Notes under the pieces: model-generated
What the model was told of the DNA's origin: nothing
Database searches by the model: none
Seen by the model: only the letters and a program-made list of their open reading frames with translations
Position numbers and translations under genes: made by a program
Part shown: positions 27,023 to 35,600 of the stretch, piece by piece
Layout: the number at the start of each line of letters is the position of its first letter
How positions within the stretch are numbered: position 1 is the first letter of the stretch
Source of the DNA: Flavobacteriaceae bacterium LSUCC0859
Lineage (GTDB): Bacteria; Bacteroidota; Bacteroidia; Flavobacteriales; Flavobacteriaceae
DNA: 64,000 bases
Direction of reading: 5' to 3'
Assembly (NCBI GenBank): GCA_022239325.1
Contig: JAKOGP010000006.1
Coordinates: 111,290 to 175,289 of the forward strand

Positions 27023-28345
27023 ATGAAGAAAAAAGTGGCTTTTCATACCTTGGGGTGTAAACTCAATTTTTCTGAGACTGCTACGATTGCTCAAAAAATG
27101 ACCGATGCCAATTTTGAAAAGGTTTCTTTTGAGAGTCCGGCAGATGTCTATGTCATTAATACCTGCTCTGTAACAGACAATGCAGATAAAAGATTTAAAG
27201 AAATTGTAAAGAAAACCCAAAAACTCAATGACAAGGCTTTTGTGGCAGCGGTAGGGTGTTATGCCCAATTAAAACCAAACGAATTGGCAGCAGTAGACGG
27301 AGTAGACCTGGTGCTAGGAGCTACAGAAAAGTTTAATCTTACCGCCTATTTAAATGACTTGACCAAGCAAGAAACAGGAGTGGTCCATTCTTGTGAAATT
27401 GTAGAGGCAGATTTTTACGTTGGTGGCTATGCTATTGGGGAACGCACCAGAGCATTTTTAAAAGTTCAGGACGGCTGCGATTATAAATGTACCTATTGCA
27501 CTATTCCATTGGCCAGAGGGATTTCTAGGAGTGACACCCTAGAAAATGTCCTGCACAATGCAGCAGAAATTGCGGCCAAGGGGATAAAAGAGATTGTGCT
27601 TACTGGTGTAAATATTGGAGATTATGGTAAAGGAGAATTTGGCAATAAAAAACACCAACACACTTTTTATGAATTGGTAAGCGCACTAGACAAGCTTCAA
27701 GATATTTCCAGGCTTAGAATTTCTTCTATTGAACCCAATTTGCTCAAAAACGAAACCATACAGATGGTTTCTCAGAGTGATATTTTTGTACCACACTTTC
27801 ACATCCCCTTACAAAGCGGTTCTGACAAGGTATTAAAGCAAATGAAGCGAAGATATTTGACGGGGCTTTACAAGGATAGAATTCAAACCATTAAAGAAAA
27901 AATGCCTCATGCCTGTATTGGTGTAGACGTGATTGTCGGATTCCCAGGAGAAACCGAGGCAGATTTCTTAGAAACCTATGAGTTTCTAAACGCTTTAGGG
28001 GTTTCCTACCTTCATGTGTTTACCTATTCCGAGAGGCCTAATACCCAGGCAGCGTCTATGCAAGAGTCTGTGCCATTAAAAGTACGTCACAAGCGCTCTA
28101 AAATGCTTAGAGGCTTATCTGTAAAACTAAGAAGAGCCTTTTATGAGTCTCAATTGGGAAGCCAGAGATCGGTGTTGTTTGAAGGTGAGAACAAGAAAGG
28201 CTACATACATGGTTTTACAGAAAATTATATTAAAGTAAAGACACCTTGGGATCCGTCCCTAGTAAATACCATTCATGACATTCGCCTCACAGAAATAGAC
28301 TCAGATGGTTTGGTGCGTTTTGAATACCTTCAAGAACACGCATAA
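27023..28345 (+). CDS. mtaB: tRNA (N6-threonylcarbamoyladenosine(37)-C2)-methylthiotransferase
   Basis: A 440-residue radical-SAM methylthiotransferase that converts t6A37 to ms2t6A37 in ANN-decoding tRNAs. The N-terminal UPF0004 domain begins with FHTLGCKLNFSET, whose Cys joins two others (NTCSVTD, VGCYAQ) to bind the auxiliary Fe-S cluster. The radical-SAM motif is CDYKCTYC with IPLARG after it. The C-terminal TRAM-like region follows residue ~370. The GCKLN form of the first motif distinguishes MtaB from MiaB (GCQMN) and RimO. It is co-transcribed with the GlmU-family gene. Confidence 0.92.
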   Translation: MKKKVAFHTLGCKLNFSETATIAQKMTDANFEKVSFESPADVYVINTCSVTDNADKRFKEIVKKTQKLNDKAFVAAVGCYAQLKPNELAAVDGVDLVLGATEKFNLTAYLNDLTKQETGVVHSCEIVEADFYVGGYAIGERTRAFLKVQDGCDYKCTYCTIPLARGISRSDTLENVLHNAAEIAAKGIKEIVLTGVNIGDYGKGEFGNKKHQHTFYELVSALDKLQDISRLRISSIEPNLLKNETIQMVSQSDIFVPHFHIPLQSGSDKVLKQMKRRYLTGLYKDRIQTIKEKMPHACIGVDVIVGFPGETEADFLETYEFLNALGVSYLHVFTYSERPNTQAASMQESVPLKVRHKRSKMLRGLSVKLRRAFYESQLGSQRSVLFEGENKKGYIHGFTENYIKVKTPWDPSLVNTIHDIRLTEIDSDGLVRFEYLQEHA

Positions 28346-28366
28346 AAAAACCTGCTTGAAAGCAGG
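28344..28366 (-). terminator. intrinsic terminator of the small acetyltransferase-like gene
   Basis: Stem cctgct / agcagg (28351-28366) with a 4-base loop. On the minus strand it is followed by seven T, 28 bases after the stop of the 28395-28688 gene. On the plus strand the downstream side has no T-run, so it is weak for mtaB. Confidence 0.65.
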
Positions 28367-28394
28367 CTTGAGTGAAACGGTAAAATGCGGAATA

Positions 28395-28688
28395 TTATAT
28401 TCTAATGCCAATGGGAAGCATCTCTTTGTATCTCCTGTTCTTTTTTACAAAACTCGCTATTTCTGGACTGGTGGGAACCACTCTGAGTTCCATCTCTTTA
28501 ATGTCTTCTAGAACCGCTCTAATAAAAGCCTCTTTAAAAAGCGGGTCTTTAATTTCCGAGGGAATAACTAACTTAGTGAGAAAAATTTTTCTTTCCTGGG
28601 CAGCGTATTCAATTTTAGCTAAAGATTGTGCTACCGTAGTTTCATATTGTCTAAGAAAACTATTGTTGGTGATAGAAATATCGTTCAT
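28395..28688 (-). CDS. small GNAT-like N-acetyltransferase domain protein (YjdJ type)
   Basis: A 97-residue protein whose spacing of motifs fits the short acetyltransferase family related to yeast/plant 'Acetyltransf_CG' proteins: AKIEYAAQERKIFLTKLVIP (two strands), a helix region, VVPTSPEIASFVKKNRRYKEML, and a conserved C-terminus PIGIRI. The G-x-G-x-A acetyl-CoA loop of full GNAT enzymes is replaced by DPLFKEAFIRAVLED, so catalytic ability is doubtful. It converges with mtaB, with a terminator between. The substrate is unknown. Confidence 0.55.
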   Translation of the reverse strand: MNDISITNNSFLRQYETTVAQSLAKIEYAAQERKIFLTKLVIPSEIKDPLFKEAFIRAVLEDIKEMELRVVPTSPEIASFVKKNRRYKEMLPIGIRI

Positions 28689-28807
28689 AAAAAGTTTGGG
28701 TTAATTTGGATCTATGGTTAAAAAGCAATAAGCCTTAATATAAAATTAACTTCGCGAAGTTAGCAAAAAAAAGGCTAAATACCTAAATTTGAGCCTTTAG
28801 TGTCTAT

Positions 28808-29473
28808 ATGTCCAAGGAAGTAACCCATGTGTATTGTATGCCAGGAATGGCAGCGAACCCCAAGATTTTTGAATACCTTAGTTTAGATGCAGCAGAATTT
28901 GAGTTGCATTTTTTATCGTGGACCCCACCTTTAAAAGGAGAATCTTTAGTTCATTATGCCAAGAGAATGTGTGAGCGTGTGCTACATGATCATCCTGTAT
29001 TATTAGGAGTTTCCTTTGGTGGGATTTTAGTACAAGAAATGGCCAAGCTTATGGAAGTTAAAAAAGTGATTGTAGTCTCTAGTGTGAAGAGCAGCGGAGA
29101 ACTGCCAAAAAAAATGATTTTTGCCAAACACACTAAGCTTCATAAGCTCATACCAACCCAGTTGGTAACCAACTTGGAGTTGGTTGCTAAATTTGCTTTT
29201 GGAGATTTCATGCAAAAGCGTATAGCCCTCTATGAAAAATACCTAAGTGTGAAAGACCCCTATTATATAGATTGGTCTATTGATTGTATTGTGGGTTGGG
29301 AGCAAGAGCAGCCTCTAGAACATGTGGTTCATATTCACGGAACAGAAGACACCGTTTTCCCAGTAAGCCATATAAAGGATTATATTCCAGTACAGGGGGG
29401 CACCCATTCTATGATTATATTTAAGTACAAATGGTTTAATGAAAACCTACCGAGCTTAATTAAATCTTCTTGA
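28808..29473 (+). CDS. alpha/beta-hydrolase family protein
   Basis: A 221-residue cytoplasmic alpha/beta-hydrolase. The nucleophile elbow is GVSFGG with S69; the acid is probably the Asp in HGTEDTVFP; the base is the His in GGTHSMII. A GMAANPKIFEYL segment at the N-terminus supplies the oxyanion-hole region. No lid or specificity feature identifies the substrate. The last codons (SLIKSS and the TGA) lie inside the first copy of a 51-bp tandem repeat shared with the end of the convergent gene. Confidence 0.8.
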   Translation: MSKEVTHVYCMPGMAANPKIFEYLSLDAAEFELHFLSWTPPLKGESLVHYAKRMCERVLHDHPVLLGVSFGGILVQEMAKLMEVKKVIVVSSVKSSGELPKKMIFAKHTKLHKLIPTQLVTNLELVAKFAFGDFMQKRIALYEKYLSVKDPYYIDWSIDCIVGWEQEQPLEHVVHIHGTEDTVFPVSHIKDYIPVQGGTHSMIIFKYKWFNENLPSLIKSS

Positions 29474-29606
29474 GTAGCTATGACCTCAATTTAATTAGTT
29501 CTGCGTATGCTTAAATTTTCTTGAGTTGCTGAGACCCCATTCTAATTAGTTCAGCGTATGGTTAAATTTTCTTGAGTTGCTGAGACATCATTTTAATTTG
29601 TTCTGC
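29460..29606. repeat. 51-bp tandem repeat, three copies, spanning the convergent gene junction
   Basis: Copies at 29460-29510, 29511-29561 and 29562-29606 (the third diverges at its right end). Copies 1 and 2 match at 42 of 51 positions; copies 2 and 3 match at 40 of the first 45. The third copy is the last 16 codons plus stop of the minus-strand gene (MLAEQIKMMSQQLKKI). Copies 2 and 1 are in-frame duplicates of that tail after its stop. Read on the plus strand, every copy also contains a TTAAATNTTCTTGA block; in copy 1 this is the end of the alpha/beta-hydrolase gene. Confidence 0.92.
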
Positions 29607-30077
29607 CAGCATGTTTTGCTTGTCTAATTTTTTGGCTTCTTGTAACAGAGTGGTAGCCTCTCTCTTGCGTCTTTTTTGCATGGATATGCCAGCCAGACTC
29701 AGTTTAGCCATGGCTACGTCATAATCCATTGTGAGTCCCAATTTGAGCGCTTTTTTGAAAAATTTCTCCGCTTTGGAAAGATTGGTTTGAGAGTGAATAA
29801 TACCGTGAAGGTAATTGTAGTATCCCTGTTGTTTTGTTGTAAGTGCTGCCTCAGGATTTTTTATCTTTTTAAGCCAATTTTCAGTTCCCGCTAAATCTTG
29901 TTTTCTCATTTTTAGAAAAGCGAGTAAGATAATTTCGTTTCTGTAGTATAAGAAAATGAAAATGGTAGACAATAAGATGAGAAAAATACCATTCCCTATA
30001 TTGCCTTCTATAAATTGGTATACAGCGTAAGCGTTAATAAGAGCAGCAAGGATTAGTTTTATGATTTTGTGAAACAT
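29562..30077 (-). CDS. TPR-like membrane protein of unknown function
   Basis: A 171-residue protein. Two hydrophobic helices at the N-terminus (IIKLILAALINAYAVYQFI and GIFLILLSTIFIFLYY) anchor it in the membrane. The remaining ~110 residues are helical with a TPR-like repeat (GYYNYLHGIIHSQTNLSKAEKFF with KALKLGLTMDYDVAMAKLSLA following). The soluble part would face the cytoplasm if the termini are inside. Function is unknown. The C-terminal 16 codons are the unit of a 51-bp tandem duplication that continues past the stop. Confidence 0.65.
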   Translation of the reverse strand: MFHKIIKLILAALINAYAVYQFIEGNIGNGIFLILLSTIFIFLYYRNEIILLAFLKMRKQDLAGTENWLKKIKNPEAALTTKQQGYYNYLHGIIHSQTNLSKAEKFFKKALKLGLTMDYDVAMAKLSLAGISMQKRRKREATTLLQEAKKLDKQNMLAEQIKMMSQQLKKI

Positions 30078-30201
30078 AGGTGTTTATAATAATTTTGTTA
30101 TTGGTTTAAGCTTAGAATCGCTGTAAATAGTGCAATTTAAGCATTGATGATATGAAATACGAAAGTACAAAAAACTATCTTAAATATTTTTCTAAATAGG
30201 C

Positions 30202-30231
30202 TTGTTAAAGCAAAAACTCTTTGTATATTTG
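30202..30231 (+). promoter_or_regulatory. rpmH promoter
   Basis: TTG at 30202-30204 and TATATTTG at 30224-30231 with exactly 19 bases between. The transcript would begin near 30238, giving a ~60-base leader before the rpmH ATG. Confidence 0.8.
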
Positions 30232-30297
30232 CGCCCAGCTTTTGGGAACAGTTTACAGAAGCTTATAACACACAGTTTTCAGTTTAAATAATACGTT

Positions 30298-30459
30298 ATG
30301 CCAAAAAGAACATATCAGCCATCCAAAAGGAAAAGAAAGAATAAACACGGTTTTAGAGAACGTATGGCTTCTGCTAACGGTAGAAAAGTCCTTGCCAGAA
30401 GAAGAGCAAAGGGCAGAAAGAAATTATCTGTATCTTCTGAGTTGAGACACAAAAAATAA
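30298..30459 (+). CDS. rpmH: 50S ribosomal protein L34
   Basis: A 53-residue protein too short for usual ORF cut-offs. It starts [19 protein letters not shown], continues [20 protein letters not shown], and ends [13 protein letters not shown]. This is the highly conserved, very basic L34 of the large subunit. The gene has its own consensus promoter and a strong terminator. The usual rnpA or dnaA neighbours are absent, so it is separated from the ancestral origin-linked cluster here. Confidence 0.97.
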   Translation: MPKRTYQPSKRKRKNKHGFRERMASANGRKVLARRRAKGRKKLSVSSELRHKK

Positions 30460-30482
30460 TGATTTGATTACCATAATAATAC

Positions 30483-30518
30483 AGGTGTTACTTTTTATTA
30501 AGTAGCACCTTTTTTTTT
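30483..30518 (+). terminator. intrinsic terminator after rpmH
   Basis: A 10-bp stem with one wobble (aggtgttact 30483-30492 / agtagcacct 30501-30510) followed by eight T. It starts 24 bases after the rpmH stop and separates it from carB. Confidence 0.9.
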
Positions 30519-30550
30519 GAACTTTTTTTATATTTACAAAAACACCCGCT

Positions 30551-33403
30551 ATGCCAAAAAGAGAGGAATTAAAAAGTATTTTAATCATTGGATCTGGACC
30601 TATAGTTATTGGTCAAGCCTGTGAGTTTGATTACGCAGGTTCACAATCCTTAAGATCCTTAAGGGAGGACGGAATAGAAACTATTTTAATCAATAGTAAT
30701 CCGGCTACCATCATGACAGATCCCTCCATGGCAGACCATGTGTATCTGAAGCCTTTAACCTCTAAATCTATTATTGATATTTTAAAGGCACACCCAAATA
30801 TAGACGCGGTTTTACCTACCATGGGAGGTCAGACGGCTCTTAATTTATGTATTGAGTGTGATGAGAAAGGTATTTGGGAAGAACACAATGTAGAGCTCAT
30901 AGGGGTAGACATAGACGCTATTAACATTACTGAAGACAGAGAGCAATTTAGAAACCTCATGGGTAAAATTGGGATTGGTATGGCCCCGCAGGCTACCGCA
31001 ACCTCTTTCCTGAAAGGGAAAGAAATTGCCCAAGAGTTTGGTTTCCCACTAGTTATTAGAGCTTCATATACCTTAGGAGGCGCTGGAGCTGCCATAGTGT
31101 ACGATCCTAAAGATTTTGACGAATTACTCAGTAGAGGCTTAGAGATTTCTCCTATTCATGAGGTCATGATTGACAAAGCGGTGATGGGTTGGAAGGAATA
31201 TGAATTAGAACTTCTCAGGGATAAAAATGACAATGTGGTGATCATTTGTGCTATAGAAAATATGGACCCTATGGGAATACACACTGGAGACTCCATAACG
31301 GTAGCGCCTGCTATGACACTTTCAGATAAGACGTATCAGCGCATGCGCGATATGGCTATAAAAATGATGCGTTCTATTGGTGATTTTGCTGGAGGCTGTA
31401 ATGTGCAATTTGCGGTTTCTCCAGACGAGAAAGAAGATATAATTGCCATTGAAATTAATCCTAGGGTATCTAGATCTTCTGCCTTGGCCTCAAAAGCCAC
31501 TGGCTACCCTATTGCCAAAATAGCCTCTAAGTTAGCCATCGGATATACGCTAGATGAGTTAGATAACCAAATTACTAAGTCTACCTCTGCCTTATTTGAG
31601 CCTACTTTAGACTATGTAATTGTGAAAATACCCAGATGGAATTTTGATAAGTTTGAGGGCTCCGACAGGACATTAGGCTTACAAATGAAATCTGTAGGAG
31701 AGGTTATGGGTATTGGCCGTTCTTTTCAAGAGGCCCTGCACAAAGCCACACAATCTTTAGAGATTAAGAGAAATGGATTGGGTGCAGACGGCAAGGGCTA
31801 TACCAATTATGACCAAATTATTAGTAAACTCACCATCCCAAGCTGGGATAGGGTATTTGTGATTTATGACGCAATTCAAATGGGTATTCCATTGTCTACC
31901 ATTCACGATATTACTAGGATAGACATGTGGTTCCTCAAACAGTATGAGGAATTATACAGATTGGAAAAAGAGATAGGTACCTATACCTTGGAGACCCTTC
32001 CCAAGGAGCTGTTGTTGGAGGCCAAGCAAAAAGGTTTTGCAGACAGACAGATTGCCCATATGGTCTCTTGTTTGGAGAGTCAGATATACAACAAGCGTTC
32101 AGAAATGAACATCAATAGGGTGTATAAATTAGTAGACACCTGTGCGGCAGAATTTAAAGCCATGACACCTTATTACTACTCTACTTTTGAGGCAGAACAA
32201 GAAAACGCAGACGGTTCCCGTTTTGTGGCCAATGACTCTGTAGTGACAGACCGCAAGAAAGTGGTAGTGTTGGGTTCTGGACCCAATAGAATAGGGCAGG
32301 GGATAGAGTTTGATTATTGCTGTGTTCACGGGGTATTGGCCGCTGCAGAATGTGGCTATGAGACCATCATGATTAACTGTAATCCTGAGACAGTGTCTAC
32401 AGATTTTGACACCGCAGATAAGCTGTATTTTGAGCCGGTATTCTGGGAACATATCTACGATATTATACGCCACGAGAAGCCAGAGGGTGTGATTGTTCAA
32501 TTGGGAGGTCAGACTGCTTTAAAACTAGCCGAGAAATTGGAGAAGCACGGGATTAAGATTTTGGGAACCAGCTTTAAAGCCCTAGATCTTGCGGAAGACA
32601 GGGGTAGTTTCTCTTCGCTTCTAAAAGAAAATAACATTCCTTTTCCAGAGTTTGGGGTAGCAGAAACAGCAGATGAAGCCTTGGCTTTGGCAGACCATTT
32701 AAAATTCCCACTCTTAGTAAGGCCTTCCTATGTACTTGGCGGGCAGGGGATGAAAATTGTTATTAACAAGCAAGAGCTGGAAGCTCATGTGGTAGATTTA
32801 CTACGGAAAATACCGAACAATAAATTGCTCTTAGACCACTATTTAGACGGTGCTATAGAGGCAGAGGCAGACGCCATATGTGACGGTGAAGATGTGTACA
32901 TCATTGGAATTATGGAGCATATAGAGCCTTGCGGTATACACTCTGGGGACTCTAACGCTACCTTACCTCCTTTTAATTTGGGAGAGTTTGTAATGCAGCA
33001 AATTAAAGACCATACCAGGAAAATTGCTTTGGCACTCAATACAGTGGGTCTGATTAATATTCAGTTTGCTGTTAAAGATGACATGGTGTACATTATTGAG
33101 GCCAACCCAAGGGCTTCTAGAACAGTTCCTTTTATTGCTAAGGCCTACCAAGAGCCTTATGTGAATTACGCTACCAAAGTAATGCTGGGAGATAAAAAGG
33201 TAAAAGATTTTAATTTTAATCCTCAGCTGGAAGGTTATGCTATTAAGCAACCAGTTTTCTCTTTTGATAAATTTCCGAATGTAAATAAAAATCTAGGACC
33301 AGAAATGAAGAGTACCGGAGAAAGCATTCTTTTTATTGATAGTCTGAAAGACGATGCCTTTTATGATTTATACCACAGGAGAAAAATGTATTTGAGTAAA
33401 TAA
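30551..33403 (+). CDS. carB: carbamoyl-phosphate synthase large subunit (short form)
   Basis: A 950-residue protein that makes carbamoyl phosphate from bicarbonate, ammonia and two ATP for arginine and pyrimidine synthesis. It is an internal duplication of two ATP-grasp synthetase halves: the first begins SILIIGSGPIVIGQACEFDY, the second KVVVLGSGPNRIGQGIEFDY. Each has its EINPRVSRSSALASKATGYP / EANPRASRTVPFIAKAYQEP block. It ends soon after the second half (FYDLYHRRKMYLSK), so the ~120-residue C-terminal MGS-like allosteric domain of the ~1073-residue E. coli enzyme is missing. The partner carA is not adjacent. A terminator follows. Confidence 0.95.
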   Translation: MPKREELKSILIIGSGPIVIGQACEFDYAGSQSLRSLREDGIETILINSNPATIMTDPSMADHVYLKPLTSKSIIDILKAHPNIDAVLPTMGGQTALNLCIECDEKGIWEEHNVELIGVDIDAINITEDREQFRNLMGKIGIGMAPQATATSFLKGKEIAQEFGFPLVIRASYTLGGAGAAIVYDPKDFDELLSRGLEISPIHEVMIDKAVMGWKEYELELLRDKNDNVVIICAIENMDPMGIHTGDSITVAPAMTLSDKTYQRMRDMAIKMMRSIGDFAGGCNVQFAVSPDEKEDIIAIEINPRVSRSSALASKATGYPIAKIASKLAIGYTLDELDNQITKSTSALFEPTLDYVIVKIPRWNFDKFEGSDRTLGLQMKSVGEVMGIGRSFQEALHKATQSLEIKRNGLGADGKGYTNYDQIISKLTIPSWDRVFVIYDAIQMGIPLSTIHDITRIDMWFLKQYEELYRLEKEIGTYTLETLPKELLLEAKQKGFADRQIAHMVSCLESQIYNKRSEMNINRVYKLVDTCAAEFKAMTPYYYSTFEAEQENADGSRFVANDSVVTDRKKVVVLGSGPNRIGQGIEFDYCCVHGVLAAAECGYETIMINCNPETVSTDFDTADKLYFEPVFWEHIYDIIRHEKPEGVIVQLGGQTALKLAEKLEKHGIKILGTSFKALDLAEDRGSFSSLLKENNIPFPEFGVAETADEALALADHLKFPLLVRPSYVLGGQGMKIVINKQELEAHVVDLLRKIPNNKLLLDHYLDGAIEAEADAICDGEDVYIIGIMEHIEPCGIHSGDSNATLPPFNLGEFVMQQIKDHTRKIALALNTVGLINIQFAVKDDMVYIIEANPRASRTVPFIAKAYQEPYVNYATKVMLGDKKVKDFNFNPQLEGYAIKQPVFSFDKFPNVNKNLGPEMKSTGESILFIDSLKDDAFYDLYHRRKMYLSK

Positions 33404-33420
33404 TCCTTTGGTTTTTCGAA

Positions 33421-33455
33421 AAAAAAAGCGGGCCGTTAATGGCCCGCTTTTTTTA
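33421..33455. terminator. bidirectional terminator between carB and rmuC
   Basis: Stem agcgggcc (33427-33434) / ggcccgct (33441-33448), flanked by A7 on the left and T8 on the right. It works for both convergent genes. Confidence 0.93.
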
Positions 33456-33460
33456 TGAGT

Positions 33461-34789
33461 TTATTCTTCCAATAAGTCTTCTGCACCGCTTCTTTTAAGT
33501 AGGGCTTCAGGTAGAGATTTTTTTGCTTTTGCTCCCATTTTTTTGAGTTTTTCCACTGAGGTGATTAGGTTTCCACGACCGTCTACCAGCTTGTTCATAG
33601 CAGCAGAATAGGAGCCTTTGGCCTCGTCCATCTTTTTTCCTATTTGCAATAAATCTTGAGAAAAACCTTCAAATTTATCGTATAAGGCACCTGCTTGTCT
33701 CGCTATTTCTAAGGCATTTTTTTGTTGCTTTTCATTGGTCCACATGGTTACAATTGTTCTCAGGGTAGCCAATAAGGTGCTTGGAGTAACAATGACTATA
33801 TTTTGTTCAAAGGCCTTGGAATAGATGGAGGGATCTTCATTAATAGCTATAGCAAAAGCAGGTTCTATAGGTACAAAAAGCAGTACGAAGTCTGGACTTT
33901 CAATTTGGTATAAATCTTCGTATTTCTTTTCTGAGAGTTGATCTATATGTCTTTTTAAAGAGTTTAAGTGTTCTTTAAGATGGGTTGGCTTTTCAGATTC
34001 TTCTGCATTTACATAGCGTTCATAATGGGTAAGGGACACCTTGGAGTCTACGATCATTTTGTTGCCATCTGGTAGTGCAATAACTACATCTGGTAAAAGT
34101 CTGTTTCCCTGTTCGGTAGTAAAGCTCTGTTGTACAAAGTACTCTCTATCTTTTTCAAGACCAGATTTTTCCAAGACGCGCTCCAAAACCAACTCTCCCC
34201 AATTCCCTTGCATTTTACTATCCCCTTTTAAGGCTTTGGTTAAATTTTCTGCCTCTTGAGTAATTTTTAAGTTTTGGCTTTGTAGGGTAATAAGCTGCTC
34301 TTTTAAGGCAGCATGAATACTGATATTTTCTTTTTGAGAGTCTTCTACTTTTTTCTCAAAGAGTTGAATTTTTTCTTGAAGGGGTTGGAGTATGTTGTGA
34401 ATGTTCTCTTTGTTTTGGGTAGTAAATTTTTGACTTTTTTCGTCTAAAATTTTATTTGCTAAATTTTCAAACTCTTTTGTAAAACGCTCTTGTAGTTTAG
34501 CTACTTCTTGCTTTTGTTCCGTATTGGTAGTTTCTAAATGCTGCATATGGGCTTGCATTCTCGCCAATTCATTGCCTTGGAATTCCTTTTCCTGTTGCAA
34601 TTCTCTGTTGCGTTGGTCCTCTTTTTCTAAGTTTTTTAAAGTTTGTTCTAATCTCGCTTCTAGCGAAGCTATTTTCTGAGCATAATCTCCGTTTGAGGAG
34701 CTGCTTTTTAGAGATTTAACATAGCCGCCTAAGAAAAATCCAAGGGTAGCAAATCCAATAGGAACTATTAATAAGGTCACGAAATCCAT
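33461..34789 (-). CDS. rmuC: DNA recombination protein RmuC homolog
   Basis: A 442-residue protein with an N-terminal membrane anchor (LLIVPIGFATLGFFLGGYV), a long coiled coil over about residues 30-190 (many heptads with Glu/Gln/Lys), and the C-terminal nuclease-like RmuC domain (GNWGELVLERVLEKSGLEK, LPDVVIALPDGNKMIVDSKV, DFVLLFVPIEPAF). RmuC proteins limit inversions at short inverted repeats, and the D-x(n)-DSK core is seen. It lies 26 bases after the ABC ATPase gene of the cobalamin locus, so it may be the last gene of that transcript, ending at the shared terminator. Confidence 0.88.
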   Translation of the reverse strand: MDFVTLLIVPIGFATLGFFLGGYVKSLKSSSSNGDYAQKIASLEARLEQTLKNLEKEDQRNRELQQEKEFQGNELARMQAHMQHLETTNTEQKQEVAKLQERFTKEFENLANKILDEKSQKFTTQNKENIHNILQPLQEKIQLFEKKVEDSQKENISIHAALKEQLITLQSQNLKITQEAENLTKALKGDSKMQGNWGELVLERVLEKSGLEKDREYFVQQSFTTEQGNRLLPDVVIALPDGNKMIVDSKVSLTHYERYVNAEESEKPTHLKEHLNSLKRHIDQLSEKKYEDLYQIESPDFVLLFVPIEPAFAIAINEDPSIYSKAFEQNIVIVTPSTLLATLRTIVTMWTNEKQQKNALEIARQAGALYDKFEGFSQDLLQIGKKMDEAKGSYSAAMNKLVDGRGNLITSVEKLKKMGAKAKKSLPEALLKRSGAEDLLEE

Positions 34790-34815
34790 AAGTATACAAT
34801 TGAATTTTAAAGGTA

Positions 34816-35595
34816 CTATTTTGTGTTCAATCCCTTAAAAGAAAATGAAGCTGTCTGTGTATTAAACGAGACATGGTCTTTTGGGAACAACTCATCAAAC
34901 ACACCTGCTTCTATAAGAGACGCAGGAGAACCATGCTTAATTTTGTCTTTGTCAAGCACTAAAATAGCATCTGAATACGCCAGTGCCATTTCTATGTCGT
35001 GTGTACTAAAAATGACGGTTTTACGGCTTTGCTTGCTCATTCTTTGGAGTAATTTAAGTAACTGTGCCTTGTGGTGTAAATCCAGGTGAGAGGTGGGTTC
35101 GTCTAGTATGATATAGGGAGTGTCTTGAGCAATGGCTTTGGCTACCAGGGCTTTTTGTTTTTGTCCATCAGATAATTCGTATACCTTTTTATGAGTATGG
35201 TTTTCTATTCCAACAAACTCTATTGCCTGGCAAATACTTTGATGGTTTTTGTTGTCCATTTTGCCTAGCCAATTCGTATAGGGGTACCGGCCCATAGAAA
35301 CCAACTCATACACACTCATATTTTCACTGGCTAGGGGTGCTGTAAGTACTAAACTGATCTCCTTAGAGATCACCTCTTTTTTTATGGTTTTCAGATTTCT
35401 GTCATGAATGAATACGCCACCATCTAAAGCAGGTAGAATGCCACCAATGGTTTTAATGAGTGTTGTTTTGCCTGAACCATTTAGACCGATGATCGTGTTT
35501 ATTTGTCCAACAGAAAAACTGTGATCAATAGGGGGACAAACCTTTAATGATGTTTTTTTTTTGGCATAGCCTATTTGAAGATGATCCAATACCAT
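34816..35595 (-). CDS. btuD: ABC transporter ATPase, cobalamin/iron-siderophore type (BtuD-like)
   Basis: A 259-residue ATPase of the FecE/BtuD class. Walker A GLNGSGKTTLIK, signature YELSDGQKQKALVAKA (the usual SGGQ reads SDGQ), Walker B YIILDEPTSHLDL and switch FSTHDIEMAL are present. The start at 35595 (MVLDHLQIGY) is preferred: it follows the permease stop by 5 bases, and the upstream ATG at 35637 would give an odd 37-base overlap. It powers the permease and substrate-binding protein encoded just upstream. Cobalamin is assigned because the locus faces a B12-riboswitch-controlled receptor. Confidence 0.82.
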   Translation of the reverse strand: MVLDHLQIGYAKKKTSLKVCPPIDHSFSVGQINTIIGLNGSGKTTLIKTIGGILPALDGGVFIHDRNLKTIKKEVISKEISLVLTAPLASENMSVYELVSMGRYPYTNWLGKMDNKNHQSICQAIEFVGIENHTHKKVYELSDGQKQKALVAKAIAQDTPYIILDEPTSHLDLHHKAQLLKLLQRMSKQSRKTVIFSTHDIEMALAYSDAILVLDKDKIKHGSPASLIEAGVFDELFPKDHVSFNTQTASFSFKGLNTK

Positions 35596-35600
35596 AGTCC

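Noticed and set aside
29460..29606. Possible CRISPR array
   Set aside because: Units are contiguous without spacers, 51 bp long, and coding in part; no cas genes are nearby.
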